Shown here one piece after another: positions 25,648 through 34,559 of a stretch of DNA of 40,210 bases. The number at the start of each line of letters is the position of its first letter. Positions within the stretch are counted from its first letter, which is position 1. The notes below the pieces were generated by a model. The model did no database searches. It was not told the origin of the DNA and saw only the letters and a list, made by a program, of their open reading frames with translations. The position numbers and the translations under genes are program-made. The stretch is taken from positions 1 to 40,210 of the forward strand of contig WJIL01000004.1 in assembly GCA_014730275.1 (NCBI GenBank), given 5' to 3'. The DNA comes from Candidatus Lokiarchaeota archaeon. Lineage in GTDB: Archaea; Asgardarchaeota; Thorarchaeia; Thorarchaeales; Thorarchaeaceae.

Positions 25648-25659
25648 ATATATATTATA
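25648..25659 (-). promoter_or_regulatory. TATA box, probable leaderless promoter
   Basis: An uninterrupted A/T stretch (minus-strand TATAATATATAT) is centred 25 bases upstream of the GTG start of the 25359-25628 gene. In archaea this distance places transcription start at the start codon. No ribosome-binding site is present, which agrees. Confidence 0.6.
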
Positions 25660-25858
25660 CAATTATATTTTTTGAGGAATCGTTCTATGAAACTTGGGAC
25701 ATGACTTGCTTGTAATGTTAATTCCATAACATAGTTCCTCCAATTTTGATTTGGTGGAGAATGTGTCTAAGGTCTAATTTTGTTCAAACATTCATACAAT
25801 ATCCAAGAACCGATGTGTTTTTTAGTTCATATGAAAGTGGTTTTCGGAGGATAAATAC

Positions 25859-28351
25859 ATGCTCAAAAGAAAGCACGTCATATTCTTATCTCTCATCATG
25901 TTGATGAGTTTAAGTTATATTCCATCGGAAGTATTTTCCGTTGATAATTCAACGGTAGATAGTTTGATTGGAACAGCAACCCCGGCTGAAATCATGCCGC
26001 GTAATATACGAGTAGGAGTCTATGATGAACCAAACAAGACCGCCCCAGATTGGGCATATGGTGGAGATGTGAATAACGACTCTAGTGACATCGGGCAAAT
26101 ATTGGAGGATGCAGGGTATGAGGTACATCTCCTAACATTCCAGAATTTGCTTGACCACGAACTGGTTCTTTCGGAGTTCGACGTTTTCGTAATCCCTGAT
26201 AATCTTCTGCGGGAAAATGTAACCATGCTTGCAAAATCATTCTGGTTATCTGGCGGAGGGATTCTTAGCATCGACAGCGCTGCCAATTTCCTAGGCTACG
26301 CTGGGATTATTCCCTATGAATCCGAGGGAGACCACGGATATGGCACGTACTGGTCGCATCAATCATCAGATATTCAAGCGGTAGCGAATCTTCATCCTGC
26401 TACGAAGAGCTTTTCGGTCGGAGATGAAATCAACATTACTTCGCTTTTGTGGTCAACCTTTGATTGGTCTGCAATCTCAAGCACAACTGAAGCATCCGAG
26501 TATGTCAAGCTTCTCTACGCTGAAGGAGATTCCAATAAAGCAACAGGAATAGCATACGAGCCCGAGCTCAGAGGTGGTAGAGTCGTGCATCTCCCAGGCT
26601 ATGCCCAGAACTTGGATGAAGATGTATTCATTGTTGAGGAAATGGAGTCTATGTGGATAGATGCTATCGAGTGGTTATGCCCGATTCCAAAATCTAGGAT
26701 TGCATTCGATATCTCCCATCAGCCAAGGCTAGGCTTTGACCCTTGGGATGAGGGGATGTCATATCCGGACTATCTTGTGGACTTCAGAGATCATCTCGTA
26801 ACTCATTCGTTTACAGTGGAGAAAATCTACCCCTCCTCCGAAGGCAATCTTACGGAAGACAATCTTGCGCCTTATGACATCCTAATTCTCACATCCCCAG
26901 ATTACAACTACACCAATTCGGAGAGAAGTGCTGTTGAGGCTTGGATTGACTCTGGTGGGTCTCTACTGGTTCTTGGAGAAGCCTTGGACCAAATTACCTT
27001 TGGAAAAGCAAGCGAACAGGTAAATTCCATGATCGCTCCCTTTGACATCGAAATCACACAAGGTTACTCGTCAGTAGTAGGTGATATCCTTTACCACCCC
27101 ATAAAAGATAGCGCAGAGACCGTCCAATTTGCTTCTGGTGGATACATAAACATTACAGGCGATGCGTTCCCATTAGTTAAGAAGAATGGGAATATCCATA
27201 TTGCTGCGACTGAGTATGGTAATGGTCGAGTAATAGTTTCAGGAGATATGAACTGGGCTGACAAGAACAATTTAGCAAGCGAAGACAATGAAGTTTGGGC
27301 ACTCAATATTGTAAATTGGTTGGGTTCAGTTGGAGCAGACACATTGCTATATTGTGACGATGTGATGGCAGATGATTTCTACGAAACACCTGCCGCCAAA
27401 GCATTGAATGAACTCAGAATAAACTACTTCTTGGTAACCTATGACTTAGGTCTCAATATTACTCTGGATGAGTATGAGTGGGAACATGTGATAGTTGATG
27501 CTCCCAACCGTTTTATCGACGAATCTATTCCCTATTTGATAGAACACGTTGAAAACGATGGCTATCTAGCAATGCACAACTTCGATTTCGACAATCCAGA
27601 TTACGAACCTTTGTTGAATTTGATGGGTGTCTCTTACGCTGATGATTACCCACTTGATGATGATTTCTATGTGTGGGACCAAGAGCATCCTGTCTACGTC
27701 AATCCAATCGATTTGGGTGAGACTTCATTTTCAATTAGCGGGCCATATGGTGATGACGGCGACCTGTTCCATGTCTTCGATAATGCTACTGCTCTAGGAG
27801 GTTCTAGTTCCCTTCCGCAGAATAACAAATGTGCACTTGCAGTTCGTAAGGATAGGAAGACCATCGCTATGGGTTACATATTCGATCAGATTGTTGGAGA
27901 CAGTGACGACTCAGCTTACCTTGATAGCTTCGAGCTATGGTTGAATGTCGTAGCCCATCTCTTTGCCCCAACGATTGATTCACCGGCGGATGTATCGTTT
28001 ACTGAAGGAGAAACAGGAAACAGTATTACCTGGAACCCTGTGAGCTATCATCCGGCTGAGTATGTTGTCAAAAGGAACGGAACAATTGTAGATTCAGGTA
28101 GTTGGGACGGCGGGCCCATCGAGGTCAATCTCGATACTCTGGAAGCGGCCAACTACACGTATGTTATCACCGCGATAGACTGGACAGGAAACAAAGCTAG
28201 TGATGTTGTCTTTGTTGAAGTAGAACCAGGTGCCGGCGGAGGAATACCTGGACTACCCGATAAGATATTCGGTATTGATACCTGGATAGTGCTTGCAGCG
28301 GTAGGTGCGGTAGTTCTGATTCTGATAATCGTACTTGCTCGAAGGAAGTAG
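25859..28351 (+). CDS. Large surface protein with three amidotransferase-like domains and a C-terminal anchor module
   Basis: An 830-residue secreted protein. Signal peptide 5-27. Three repeated alpha/beta domains of the class I amidotransferase-like type (as in DUF4350/ThuA-like proteins) follow at about 48-275, 278-490 and 495-700, each with a strand-DVFVIPD or DILILTSPD element and a WLSGGG or WIDSGGSLLVLG turn. I see no nucleophilic Cys at the usual elbow, so they are probably binding domains. Residues 703-790 are a beta-sandwich (DSPADVSFTEGETGNSITW) like that of the NosD-like cluster, and 808-827 is a membrane helix followed by ARRK. GGAGGA lies 7 bases before the ATG. It stands between the two ATC-hydrolase-like genes. 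Confidence 0.75.
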   Translation: MLKRKHVIFLSLIMLMSLSYIPSEVFSVDNSTVDSLIGTATPAEIMPRNIRVGVYDEPNKTAPDWAYGGDVNNDSSDIGQILEDAGYEVHLLTFQNLLDHELVLSEFDVFVIPDNLLRENVTMLAKSFWLSGGGILSIDSAANFLGYAGIIPYESEGDHGYGTYWSHQSSDIQAVANLHPATKSFSVGDEINITSLLWSTFDWSAISSTTEASEYVKLLYAEGDSNKATGIAYEPELRGGRVVHLPGYAQNLDEDVFIVEEMESMWIDAIEWLCPIPKSRIAFDISHQPRLGFDPWDEGMSYPDYLVDFRDHLVTHSFTVEKIYPSSEGNLTEDNLAPYDILILTSPDYNYTNSERSAVEAWIDSGGSLLVLGEALDQITFGKASEQVNSMIAPFDIEITQGYSSVVGDILYHPIKDSAETVQFASGGYINITGDAFPLVKKNGNIHIAATEYGNGRVIVSGDMNWADKNNLASEDNEVWALNIVNWLGSVGADTLLYCDDVMADDFYETPAAKALNELRINYFLVTYDLGLNITLDEYEWEHVIVDAPNRFIDESIPYLIEHVENDGYLAMHNFDFDNPDYEPLLNLMGVSYADDYPLDDDFYVWDQEHPVYVNPIDLGETSFSISGPYGDDGDLFHVFDNATALGGSSSLPQNNKCALAVRKDRKTIAMGYIFDQIVGDSDDSAYLDSFELWLNVVAHLFAPTIDSPADVSFTEGETGNSITWNPVSYHPAEYVVKRNGTIVDSGSWDGGPIEVNLDTLEAANYTYVITAIDWTGNKASDVVFVEVEPGAGGGIPGLPDKIFGIDTWIVLAAVGAVVLILIIVLARRK

Positions 28352-28362
28352 TTCAATGAATT

Positions 28363-28403
28363 GAGAGTCATTCCATGATGGGTGACTCTCACCCTTATTT
28401 TTT
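28363..28403 (+). terminator. Terminator of the large surface protein gene
   Basis: GAGAGTCA (28363-28370) pairs perfectly with TGACTCTC (28383-28390), followed by TTATTTTTT ending at 28403. A second, mutually exclusive hairpin GGGTGA-CTC-TCACCC is present in the 3' half (28380-28394). It lies 11 bases after the stop codon. Confidence 0.75.
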
Positions 28404-28551
28404 GGCAGTTGTCTCTATCATCATTTACGTGCCAAGTAATTCTGACATTTTGAAGTCCACATACACAATGTATTGGTTACACATTATTGAAGCTAGCACG
28501 GTTTTACAAAAGTCTTCTCTCGTCTGACTAGCCCACTTGCTGACTCTGTTT

Positions 28552-29076
28552 TCACTTCTTGCATTCAAGGAGTATGGGATCTACAGTCTGCCACGACCCA
28601 TCTTTGCTAGCGAATGTTTTCCGATCATCCTCTGTCGTAGGAACTACATCGAAGATACAAACTTCGTCGCCGCACGCCTCACAGGATATGTGAATCATTT
28701 TCTCCTCGGGATTAAGTGCCATGCTCTTGGCTGCATCAACATAGCAATACATATGCCCTACATCTAGAGCATCTTGTTGTTTGAACACCTTGCAAAGTGT
28801 ACACCCCCGAACGAATGTTTTGCCGTTTTTCGTCTTACCTTTTTCCTCGAATAGACCCAGCTCAGTTAAATCTGGTAATCCTTTCTCTACTCTTTCGGCT
28901 ATTCTATGTCCATAATCTATGATTGCTTTGGTTATCAATTCCTTTCCCCGATCTTCACCAAATTCATCAATCAGGACTTTTGAGAATGCAATATGCAAAA
29001 GTGCTAGACGGGCACGAGCTCCAACAGCGGCTTCCAATGCTTCAGCAATTGGTATCATCTTTCGATGTTCGTTCAT
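28552..29076 (-). CDS. L-2-amino-thiazoline-4-carboxylate hydrolase-like protein
   Basis: A 174-residue protein resembling the ATC hydrolase family. The N-terminal helical part (ARLALLHIAFSKVLIDEFGEDRGKELITKAIIDYG) is followed by a Cys-rich domain with Cys92, Cys95, Cys111, Cys132, Cys135 and Cys140 (GCTLCKVFK, YCYVDAAKSM, SCEACGDEVCIFD). The known family member opens the thiazoline ring in cysteine synthesis, but many relatives are uncharacterised, so I would not name the substrate. The Cys arrangement could also hold a metal. The N-terminal half is shared with the truncated protein at 25359. Confidence 0.6.
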   Translation of the reverse strand: MNEHRKMIPIAEALEAAVGARARLALLHIAFSKVLIDEFGEDRGKELITKAIIDYGHRIAERVEKGLPDLTELGLFEEKGKTKNGKTFVRGCTLCKVFKQQDALDVGHMYCYVDAAKSMALNPEEKMIHISCEACGDEVCIFDVVPTTEDDRKTFASKDGSWQTVDPILLECKK

Positions 29077-29105
29077 CTTCTTATCGTCTCAGTCGTGTAG
29101 TTGAG

Positions 29106-29112
29106 ATATATA
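29106..29112 (-). promoter_or_regulatory. TATA box of the 28552-29076 gene
   Basis: The minus strand reads CTATATATCTC, centred 33 bases upstream of the ATG, which predicts a leader of about 8 bases containing only a weak AAGAAG. Confidence 0.6.
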
Positions 29113-29203
29113 GTACTTCTGCACCTTCCAAAATCTTCCTTTGAAGACTGTTCCTTGCATTTATACTGCTAACCAGAAAATACCGAATAGCGATTCTGTA
29201 AAT

Positions 29204-30721
29204 TCATTGATAGAGGGTAGAGAATTTGTTTTCAAGGTAGCTGATGAAGGGTTCGCATGACATACTATCACCTGTGACCTCTTCGACCAGTTGCGGTGTA
29301 TCATACAAATTGCCCTTCTTGTGAATATTCCTATCCATCCAATTAAGGACATTAGAAACGTTGCCGAGCCTGATTTCTTGCTTCCAATTGGGGATATCCT
29401 CGGTCATTGCTGCCACAAGTTGAGCAGAGACAATATTCCCTAGGGCGTATGTTGGGAAGTAACCAAACATCCCTAGGCTCCAGTGAATGTCTTGTAGTGG
29501 CCCAACAGAAACGTCTTCAACTTCAATTCCAAGATATTTCTCACACAGCTCTCTCCACACAGCTGGAATCTCAGAAACCTTGATTTCATCTTGGAACAGA
29601 CGAGATTCGATTTCAAAGCGGATTATGATATGAAGATTGTATGATATCTCATCACTCACTACTCTAATCGGCACGGGTCTAACCTGGTTTACAGCTCTCG
29701 CGAATTCCAAGGGGGCCACATCATCAAATTGACCATAAGTGATTTCATTTACTAATGGCAGATAATACTCCATGAATTCAGGGGAGCGTCCTATAATATT
29801 CTCAGTAAATCTTGCTTGCGATTCACTAATGACAACTTGTTTTGTATTGCCCACGGGTAAGAATCTCCATTCTTCTTTGATATTTCGAGAATGGAGCGAA
29901 TGACCCGCTTCATGTAAAAAGCTGATGCAAGAACGAAAAAGATTGCTCTTTTCGTAGTTTAGTAGGATTCGTACGTCATCATAGTCGCCAATGGTTGACG
30001 GATGAGGACCTTCGCCGATTCTTCCGAATGCCTCCTCCGAAGTCAAATCATAACCGATAAACTCTGCTAGGCGTTCTACAATTTTGATTTGGGTCGCTTT
30101 CTCAACCGGCCTACTCAGAAAATCTGCCCTACTCTGTTGGCTTATATACGCATATTCCTCAATCAATTCTGGAAGGCGAGACTTCATCTCATCAAAAATA
30201 GATGCTATATGAGTGGTTCTTAGTCCATGATCGAATGCATCGATGCTCACGTCATACAAATTCTCTGAATCTATGATATCACGTAGGTATTGTAGCAACT
30301 CACAATGCACAGAAAATAGCTTGGCCAATTCGGTTTCGAAAATAGCCCAGTCTTTCTTCTTCAAAGCTCTATCTCGGGCTCGACTAGCCATGGCTCTTTG
30401 TTTGACTACCCGGCCCACTACTTCGTTAGGGACTCTTGTTTTCTTTTCATAATCAAGTCGTACAAGTGTAACATTGCGTTTCTGAACCTGACTGAGGTTA
30501 TCATAGGTTGTGCCTTTCTCAAGATCATCAAGAAGCTTTCCTATTTCATCCCTGCTAAGAGCTCGATGGACCAGCTGGGCAAGAAGCGCTTGTTGTTCGC
30601 TTCTTTGAGATTCTCCTTTAGGCGGTAGGGCTGTCCTCCTATCCCAAGCCAGAACTTTTCGAATCGATCTGAGTATAGCAGTTTCACGGTATACCCCCAT
30701 AAGGCGATTATACGTGTCCAT
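29204..30721 (-). CDS. M32 family carboxypeptidase (thermostable carboxypeptidase Taq type)
   Basis: A 505-residue zinc carboxypeptidase with the family landmarks: an N-terminal helix with VLAWDRRTALPPKGESQRSEQ, zinc motif FLHEAGHSLH (His270, Glu271, His274), third ligand Glu300 in VISESQARFTEN, DEISYNLHIIIRFEIE at 357-372, and the C-terminal GVEDVSVGPLQDIHWSLGMFGYFPTYALGN-type block. Length is normal for the family. It trims amino acids from peptide C-termini in the cytoplasm, and would act on peptides released by the proteasome. It starts at ATG 30721. Confidence 0.92.
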   Translation of the reverse strand: MDTYNRLMGVYRETAILRSIRKVLAWDRRTALPPKGESQRSEQQALLAQLVHRALSRDEIGKLLDDLEKGTTYDNLSQVQKRNVTLVRLDYEKKTRVPNEVVGRVVKQRAMASRARDRALKKKDWAIFETELAKLFSVHCELLQYLRDIIDSENLYDVSIDAFDHGLRTTHIASIFDEMKSRLPELIEEYAYISQQSRADFLSRPVEKATQIKIVERLAEFIGYDLTSEEAFGRIGEGPHPSTIGDYDDVRILLNYEKSNLFRSCISFLHEAGHSLHSRNIKEEWRFLPVGNTKQVVISESQARFTENIIGRSPEFMEYYLPLVNEITYGQFDDVAPLEFARAVNQVRPVPIRVVSDEISYNLHIIIRFEIESRLFQDEIKVSEIPAVWRELCEKYLGIEVEDVSVGPLQDIHWSLGMFGYFPTYALGNIVSAQLVAAMTEDIPNWKQEIRLGNVSNVLNWMDRNIHKKGNLYDTPQLVEEVTGDSMSCEPFISYLENKFSTLYQ

Positions 30722-30813
30722 TGTCTTGCCCTCTTTTGCTTATCCAACCGAATTCTATTACCATTCGGCAACTTAAAACCTTGTTGTTGACTTGCACGAA
30801 CGGCTTTCAGTGC

Positions 30814-31818
30814 CTAACAGTATTTCTCTTTCAGTTCATCCAAGATTTCAACTGTGTTATTCGAGAGAGGTTCCTCACCAAGAAGCTTCCTTGATTTGTT
30901 GTATAGTACAAAGAATCGGAACGGATTGCCTACCGATTCAATCATATCTTCACCAAGCTGTGCATCAGCGATTTTCTTAACCATGAAGTATCCAATCGGA
31001 TGCCCGCTAAGAGGCAATGATTGTCTTACCTTTCTGCCCACCTCCTCACGAGATTCACCGTTTCGATGCATAGTCTGTAGTATTCTATCAATCTTGGCTA
31101 GTGTTTCTTCTGCCCTTCTTAGCTCGGTCCGGTATTGTTCTACAAAGCCTGAATATGCATCAACAGGATTATGGCCGAAGAACCAGTCAGGCTTGTCGAT
31201 TTGATCTGCAATACCTTCCGCCTGTATTTGATTTATCGACCACATCAAATCATCATCCTCTTTCTGAACATTCTCCTTGTCATAACAAAGAAGGGCATCT
31301 CTGCACTGGTGATGATACTCATGAGCAATGAGACGATGGAGCAAATCACCTAATTGCATAGCCAAAAGGGCATCAAGAACAATCCATTCGTATCCTCTTG
31401 CGTCCATCTGGAAAAGCACAAATGCCACCTTCACCTCGCCGAGTAGAGAACTTTCGGGAAGGTAATCCTCAACCAAATCAGCAATTATCGGACCAAGCCG
31501 GGAAGCTTTCTCCCCAAAACCCTTGAGAAATGAGGTTATCTCGCTGCGTTTCTCTAAACCTTTTCTGAAATGTTCAATAAAGGTGCTTCGTGAAGAATCA
31601 ATTTTGCTGTGGCCTTTGTCAACTTCAGGTCGGTTAAATGCTTCACGTAACACTTCTTGAAAGAATTCCTCAGTGAACTCACTCTTGGTTAAAGCGGCAT
31701 ACCCGGGGCTCTCAAAGAGATCCTCCCAAAGCGCTTCTTCTGGCTTTCTGGCAGACCTGAATTGATCAATTATTTGCCAAAGCGTACGTACACCCCGGAT
31801 GTCTACGATGACTTCCAA
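30814..31818 (-). CDS. Putative zinc-dependent peptidase with HExxH (DUF5700-like gluzincin)
   Basis: A 334-residue protein with zinc motif HRLIAHEYHHQ (His166, Glu167, His170) and a downstream QAEGIADQID (Glu201 as third ligand), the gluzincin pattern seen in DUF5700/DUF2268-type putative peptidases. The later SGHPIGYFMVKKI matches the helix that often follows in that group. No signal peptide or membrane helix is visible, so it is cytoplasmic. The first start is TTG at 31818, without a clear ribosome site, and no in-frame ATG follows within the first 130 residues. Confidence 0.7.
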   Translation of the reverse strand: MEVIVDIRGVRTLWQIIDQFRSARKPEEALWEDLFESPGYAALTKSEFTEEFFQEVLREAFNRPEVDKGHSKIDSSRSTFIEHFRKGLEKRSEITSFLKGFGEKASRLGPIIADLVEDYLPESSLLGEVKVAFVLFQMDARGYEWIVLDALLAMQLGDLLHRLIAHEYHHQCRDALLCYDKENVQKEDDDLMWSINQIQAEGIADQIDKPDWFFGHNPVDAYSGFVEQYRTELRRAEETLAKIDRILQTMHRNGESREEVGRKVRQSLPLSGHPIGYFMVKKIADAQLGEDMIESVGNPFRFFVLYNKSRKLLGEEPLSNNTVEILDELKEKYC

Positions 31819-31941
31819 ATTAAGCCGCTCTTTCCTTCAGTCGTCATCTTGCATGAAATATTCATTGGTTTACTCATGGAACCAAATCGCGAGTTCTTCA
31901 TTATTTGATGATTCCGTTCAAGGTTACAATGTCATGTCTTC

Positions 31942-31988
31942 GAGATGATTACATCTCAAGAGGATCTTCACTCATCTTCAGTAGAAGA
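31942..31988. repeat. Two small hairpins in a 215-base gap
   Basis: The gap 31819-32033 holds no gene that I can support. It contains GAGATG-ATTA-CATCTC (31942-31957) and then TCTTC-AGTA-GAAGA (about 31975-31988), two palindromes with similar 4-base loops, upstream of the gene at 32034. They may be operators or chance. Confidence 0.3.
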
Positions 31989-32033
31989 CATTATTACCGT
32001 CTCAACAGGATTTGGTCCTAGGACGGTGCAGTT

Positions 32034-32666
32034 TTGACCACGGAATCCGATGAATCAGAGAAGAATGCAAAGAACTCTGGGATTCGAACAGGTTACAATT
32101 TTGACGATGCAAAATGGTTCGCAACAACATCCCTAGGAATTATGTTGATCAGCTACATCGGCATGGTGAATTCAGGAATCAGCTATTTTGGATTATCTTT
32201 TGACATAGGAAGTTTCCTCGGATTAGGTCCATTACTACTCTCAGAATCAATGATGATGATACCCGCGCATTTTGTCATCTCCATGCTATTCTTCGCGGGA
32301 GGTATTGAGTGGTACTTTTTGTGTCGCCATTGCCCCTGTTACGAACATTCTGGTGCAGAGCATGACGATGAGGGGAAATTCTATTGTCTAGCTAATTGGG
32401 GGAGCCCTAAAATCTTCGAGTACGATCCTTCGCCCATAAGTGCTAGGGGCAAAGTGGTTTTTCTTGTCTGGGGTATCGGTTTTGCCTTTCTATTCCAAGT
32501 TCTTTATCTCTGGGACCGCCTTGACTGGTTGATGGCGTATCTTGTATTGACTGCTGTGTTCTTGGTAACGCTTCGTCATTGGGCTTGTTCAAGCTGTCCA
32601 AATATTACCTGTGTACTGAACTGTGTACCGGAGAAGAATAAGGTAGCATTCATTGAGAAACGTTAA
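32034..32666 (+). CDS. Four-helix membrane protein with two four-Cys clusters
   Basis: A 210-residue protein with a TTG start at 32034. Two N-terminal membrane helices (about 30-52, 74-96) lead to LCRHCPCYEH with Cys97, Cys100, Cys102, His105 and then Cys118. Two more helices (about 139-160, 165-181) lead to ACSSCPNITCVLNC with Cys185, Cys188, Cys193, Cys197. Both clusters lie on the same side of the membrane by helix count and could bind a metal or an iron-sulfur centre. I do not recognise a named family. Confidence 0.6.
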   Translation: MTTESDESEKNAKNSGIRTGYNFDDAKWFATTSLGIMLISYIGMVNSGISYFGLSFDIGSFLGLGPLLLSESMMMIPAHFVISMLFFAGGIEWYFLCRHCPCYEHSGAEHDDEGKFYCLANWGSPKIFEYDPSPISARGKVVFLVWGIGFAFLFQVLYLWDRLDWLMAYLVLTAVFLVTLRHWACSSCPNITCVLNCVPEKNKVAFIEKR

Positions 32667-32801
32667 GCAAGAGCGATTTGCTGAGGAGCATCGGATATTC
32701 ACTTTTTTCGGTCTTTTACTGAATCCATCCGTTGTACAATTACTAAAACCGAAAATGAGATACAATTTAAGTGGAAACTGTATAGGTACTACTGCGAGCC
32801 G

Positions 32802-33152
32802 GTGAAAATGAAACTACGCAAAGACGATCCAATTGAAGGTAGTTGGAAAGGAGAGAATCCATCTCTGACTGTTCAAGCTGGGTCTACATTCTTTTTCAAT
32901 TTTCATCGGCATGGTTCAGTTGGTGAAGACGCGCGATTTGAAATCGTGGACAGAGATATCATCAAGCACCTGGAAACAGAGACTCATTACAAACATCCTG
33001 AGAAAATGAAGCCAGGATGGACTGGTGGAGATGCAGAAGCCGGGAAATGGTTCTTCAAGGCGCTGAAACCCGGAGAATCGAAAATTATAGTGCAGGAGCT
33101 ATTTCGCTTCGAGGTTGAAGAAACCCATGTTGTAGATATTACAGTCACGTAA
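32802..33152 (+). CDS. Small beta-sandwich protein, possibly chagasin-like
   Basis: A 116-residue protein (GTG at 32802, or ATG at 32808). Its strand order resembles chagasin-family (I42) cysteine protease inhibitors: TVQAGSTFFFNFHRHG, then GWTGGDAEAGKWFFKALKPGESKIIVQELFRFE and a final THVVDITV. The inhibitory signatures NPTTG and RPW are absent, so even if the fold is right, the activity is doubtful. A possible TATA element TTTAAG lies at 32766-32771. No signal peptide is present. Confidence 0.5.
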   Translation: MKMKLRKDDPIEGSWKGENPSLTVQAGSTFFFNFHRHGSVGEDARFEIVDRDIIKHLETETHYKHPEKMKPGWTGGDAEAGKWFFKALKPGESKIIVQELFRFEVEETHVVDITVT

Positions 33153-33155
33153 TGT

Positions 33156-33165
33156 AAAAAAAAAA
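33156..33165 (-). terminator. Oligo-T terminator of the acidic surface protein gene
   Basis: Ten T on the minus strand, 73 bases after the stop of the 33239-34282 gene. I see no strong hairpin, but archaeal polymerase can stop on a T run alone. The convergent gene ends only 4 bases away. Confidence 0.45.
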
Positions 33166-33238
33166 TGAAACACCTGTGCTCGTGATTATCTCGACGTAAC
33201 GAAACCTTAACCCAAAGCTCAGGCGTTAGAGAGAGAAA

Positions 33239-34282
33239 TTATCCTCTTCTTACTTTCAGGACAATTCCAAGAACTATTGCCACTCCAAGTATAGCAATGA
33301 TTGGCAAATATGCGCCTAGGTCAGCCATGGCGCTTGGACTCTCAATGATATTAGCTACTCCAATCTTAGGATCATGAACTATTCTCTCCCCACGAGGATA
33401 GTTAAGGAGTAACTCCTCCTCATTTTCTGAAGCTTCGGTCAAGCTTGACTTGACTGCCACATCAACTCCGTCTACCGTAGCTGTTTCTTTCCAAGTGAAG
33501 AAACCACTGTAATCATTGTTTGTAAAATCAACTCCTTCTTCCTCGGTGGCTCTTCCCTCTTCCTCATCTTCGGTTTCATCATCATATTCTTTTTCCGCTG
33601 AAGCTTCGAGTTCAACTTTCATTGCAAGCTGAGATGTGTCATTATGGTAGTCGAAGCCGTCAATAATCACGTCAATCTTGATCTCATTGGGAGCCACTGT
33701 TGTTCCGTTGATATCTGCAAATTCCCCGGTTGCATAAACCCTCGCGGCAAAGATGCCGTCTGAAGTAGTAACTTCTAGAGTATGAACCATGCCATTCGTG
33801 GTATTCTGAGTTGTGTATACAATTGGATTGAAGGTCTCAATAGCGTACGTTTGAACAAGAGTGTCCGTAGATTCATTGTAAAGACCATTATCATTGTCGT
33901 CAATATATTCAATGATTTCGTAGAAAGTCACTTCGAATTCCAGTTCCTTCTCTGAAGTCTCATTCTCAGTTTCATATTCGAGACTAAATTGGATGCCGTC
34001 CGATTCAGCATGAACACCAATCTCGATGGATTCCTCCACGCCGTTCGATTCTTTGGAGGATTTAATGGTGGCTTCGTAGTCCTGGACTTCGACTTCCACT
34101 TCTCTTTCATTTTCCTCTTCAGTTTCGTCATCTACTCCGTCATCATCTTCATCTTCAAAGTCATCTGCTTCTTCAGTCTCCGTGTCATCATCATCTTGTG
34201 CATTCACACCGACCATAGATGTAGTTAGGAGAAACAGAACTCCAAAAAGAAGAATCATGCGTAAAATCGCTTTTCTTTCCAT
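33239..34282 (-). CDS. Acidic secreted surface protein with C-terminal membrane anchor
   Basis: A 347-residue protein of unknown function. Signal peptide 6-29 ending VNAQ, then about 35 residues almost entirely Asp/Glu (30-65), a beta-rich ectodomain (about 66-300) and a membrane helix (about 322-342) followed by KVRRG. A segment YIDDNDNGLYNES (about residues 129-141) resembles a calcium-binding EF-hand loop, and a second acidic stretch lies near 233-249. The acidic repeats suggest binding of divalent cations or basic surfaces. TATA-like boxes lie about 40-60 bases upstream. Confidence 0.7.
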   Translation of the reverse strand: MERKAILRMILLFGVLFLLTTSMVGVNAQDDDDTETEEADDFEDEDDDGVDDETEEENEREVEVEVQDYEATIKSSKESNGVEESIEIGVHAESDGIQFSLEYETENETSEKELEFEVTFYEIIEYIDDNDNGLYNESTDTLVQTYAIETFNPIVYTTQNTTNGMVHTLEVTTSDGIFAARVYATGEFADINGTTVAPNEIKIDVIIDGFDYHNDTSQLAMKVELEASAEKEYDDETEDEEEGRATEEEGVDFTNNDYSGFFTWKETATVDGVDVAVKSSLTEASENEEELLLNYPRGERIVHDPKIGVANIIESPSAMADLGAYLPIIAILGVAIVLGIVLKVRRG

Positions 34283-34386
34283 GTCTTTTCACTACATTCA
34301 TCTCATATTGTGAATTATTAACTATATTTATCTATTATATTGAACTGTGTGAAAAATGAACATTAAGAACGCCTCATTAAAGACAA

Positions 34387-34416
34387 TACACTTCAATACA
34401 CTTCAAAATGCTTCAA
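34387..34416. repeat. Three CTTCAA repeats at a 10-base period
   Basis: TACACTTCAA occurs twice in perfect tandem (34387-34406) and a third unit AATGCTTCAA follows (34407-34416), so CTTCAA recurs every 10 bases, one turn of the helix. It lies 105-134 bases upstream of the acidic surface protein start. The surrounding 277-base gap (34283-34559) holds no gene that I can see. Confidence 0.45.
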
Positions 34417-34559
34417 ATAAGCAGGAAATGGCTGTAAGACAAGAGATGTCAACTATTCATAGATTCTCTCCACACGAGAATTGTAGTGGCATAATAAAGT
34501 AGAAATCAGTCGAACAGATAAAATTCGAAATCCATAGAAAATCGTGTGAAAGTTACCAT

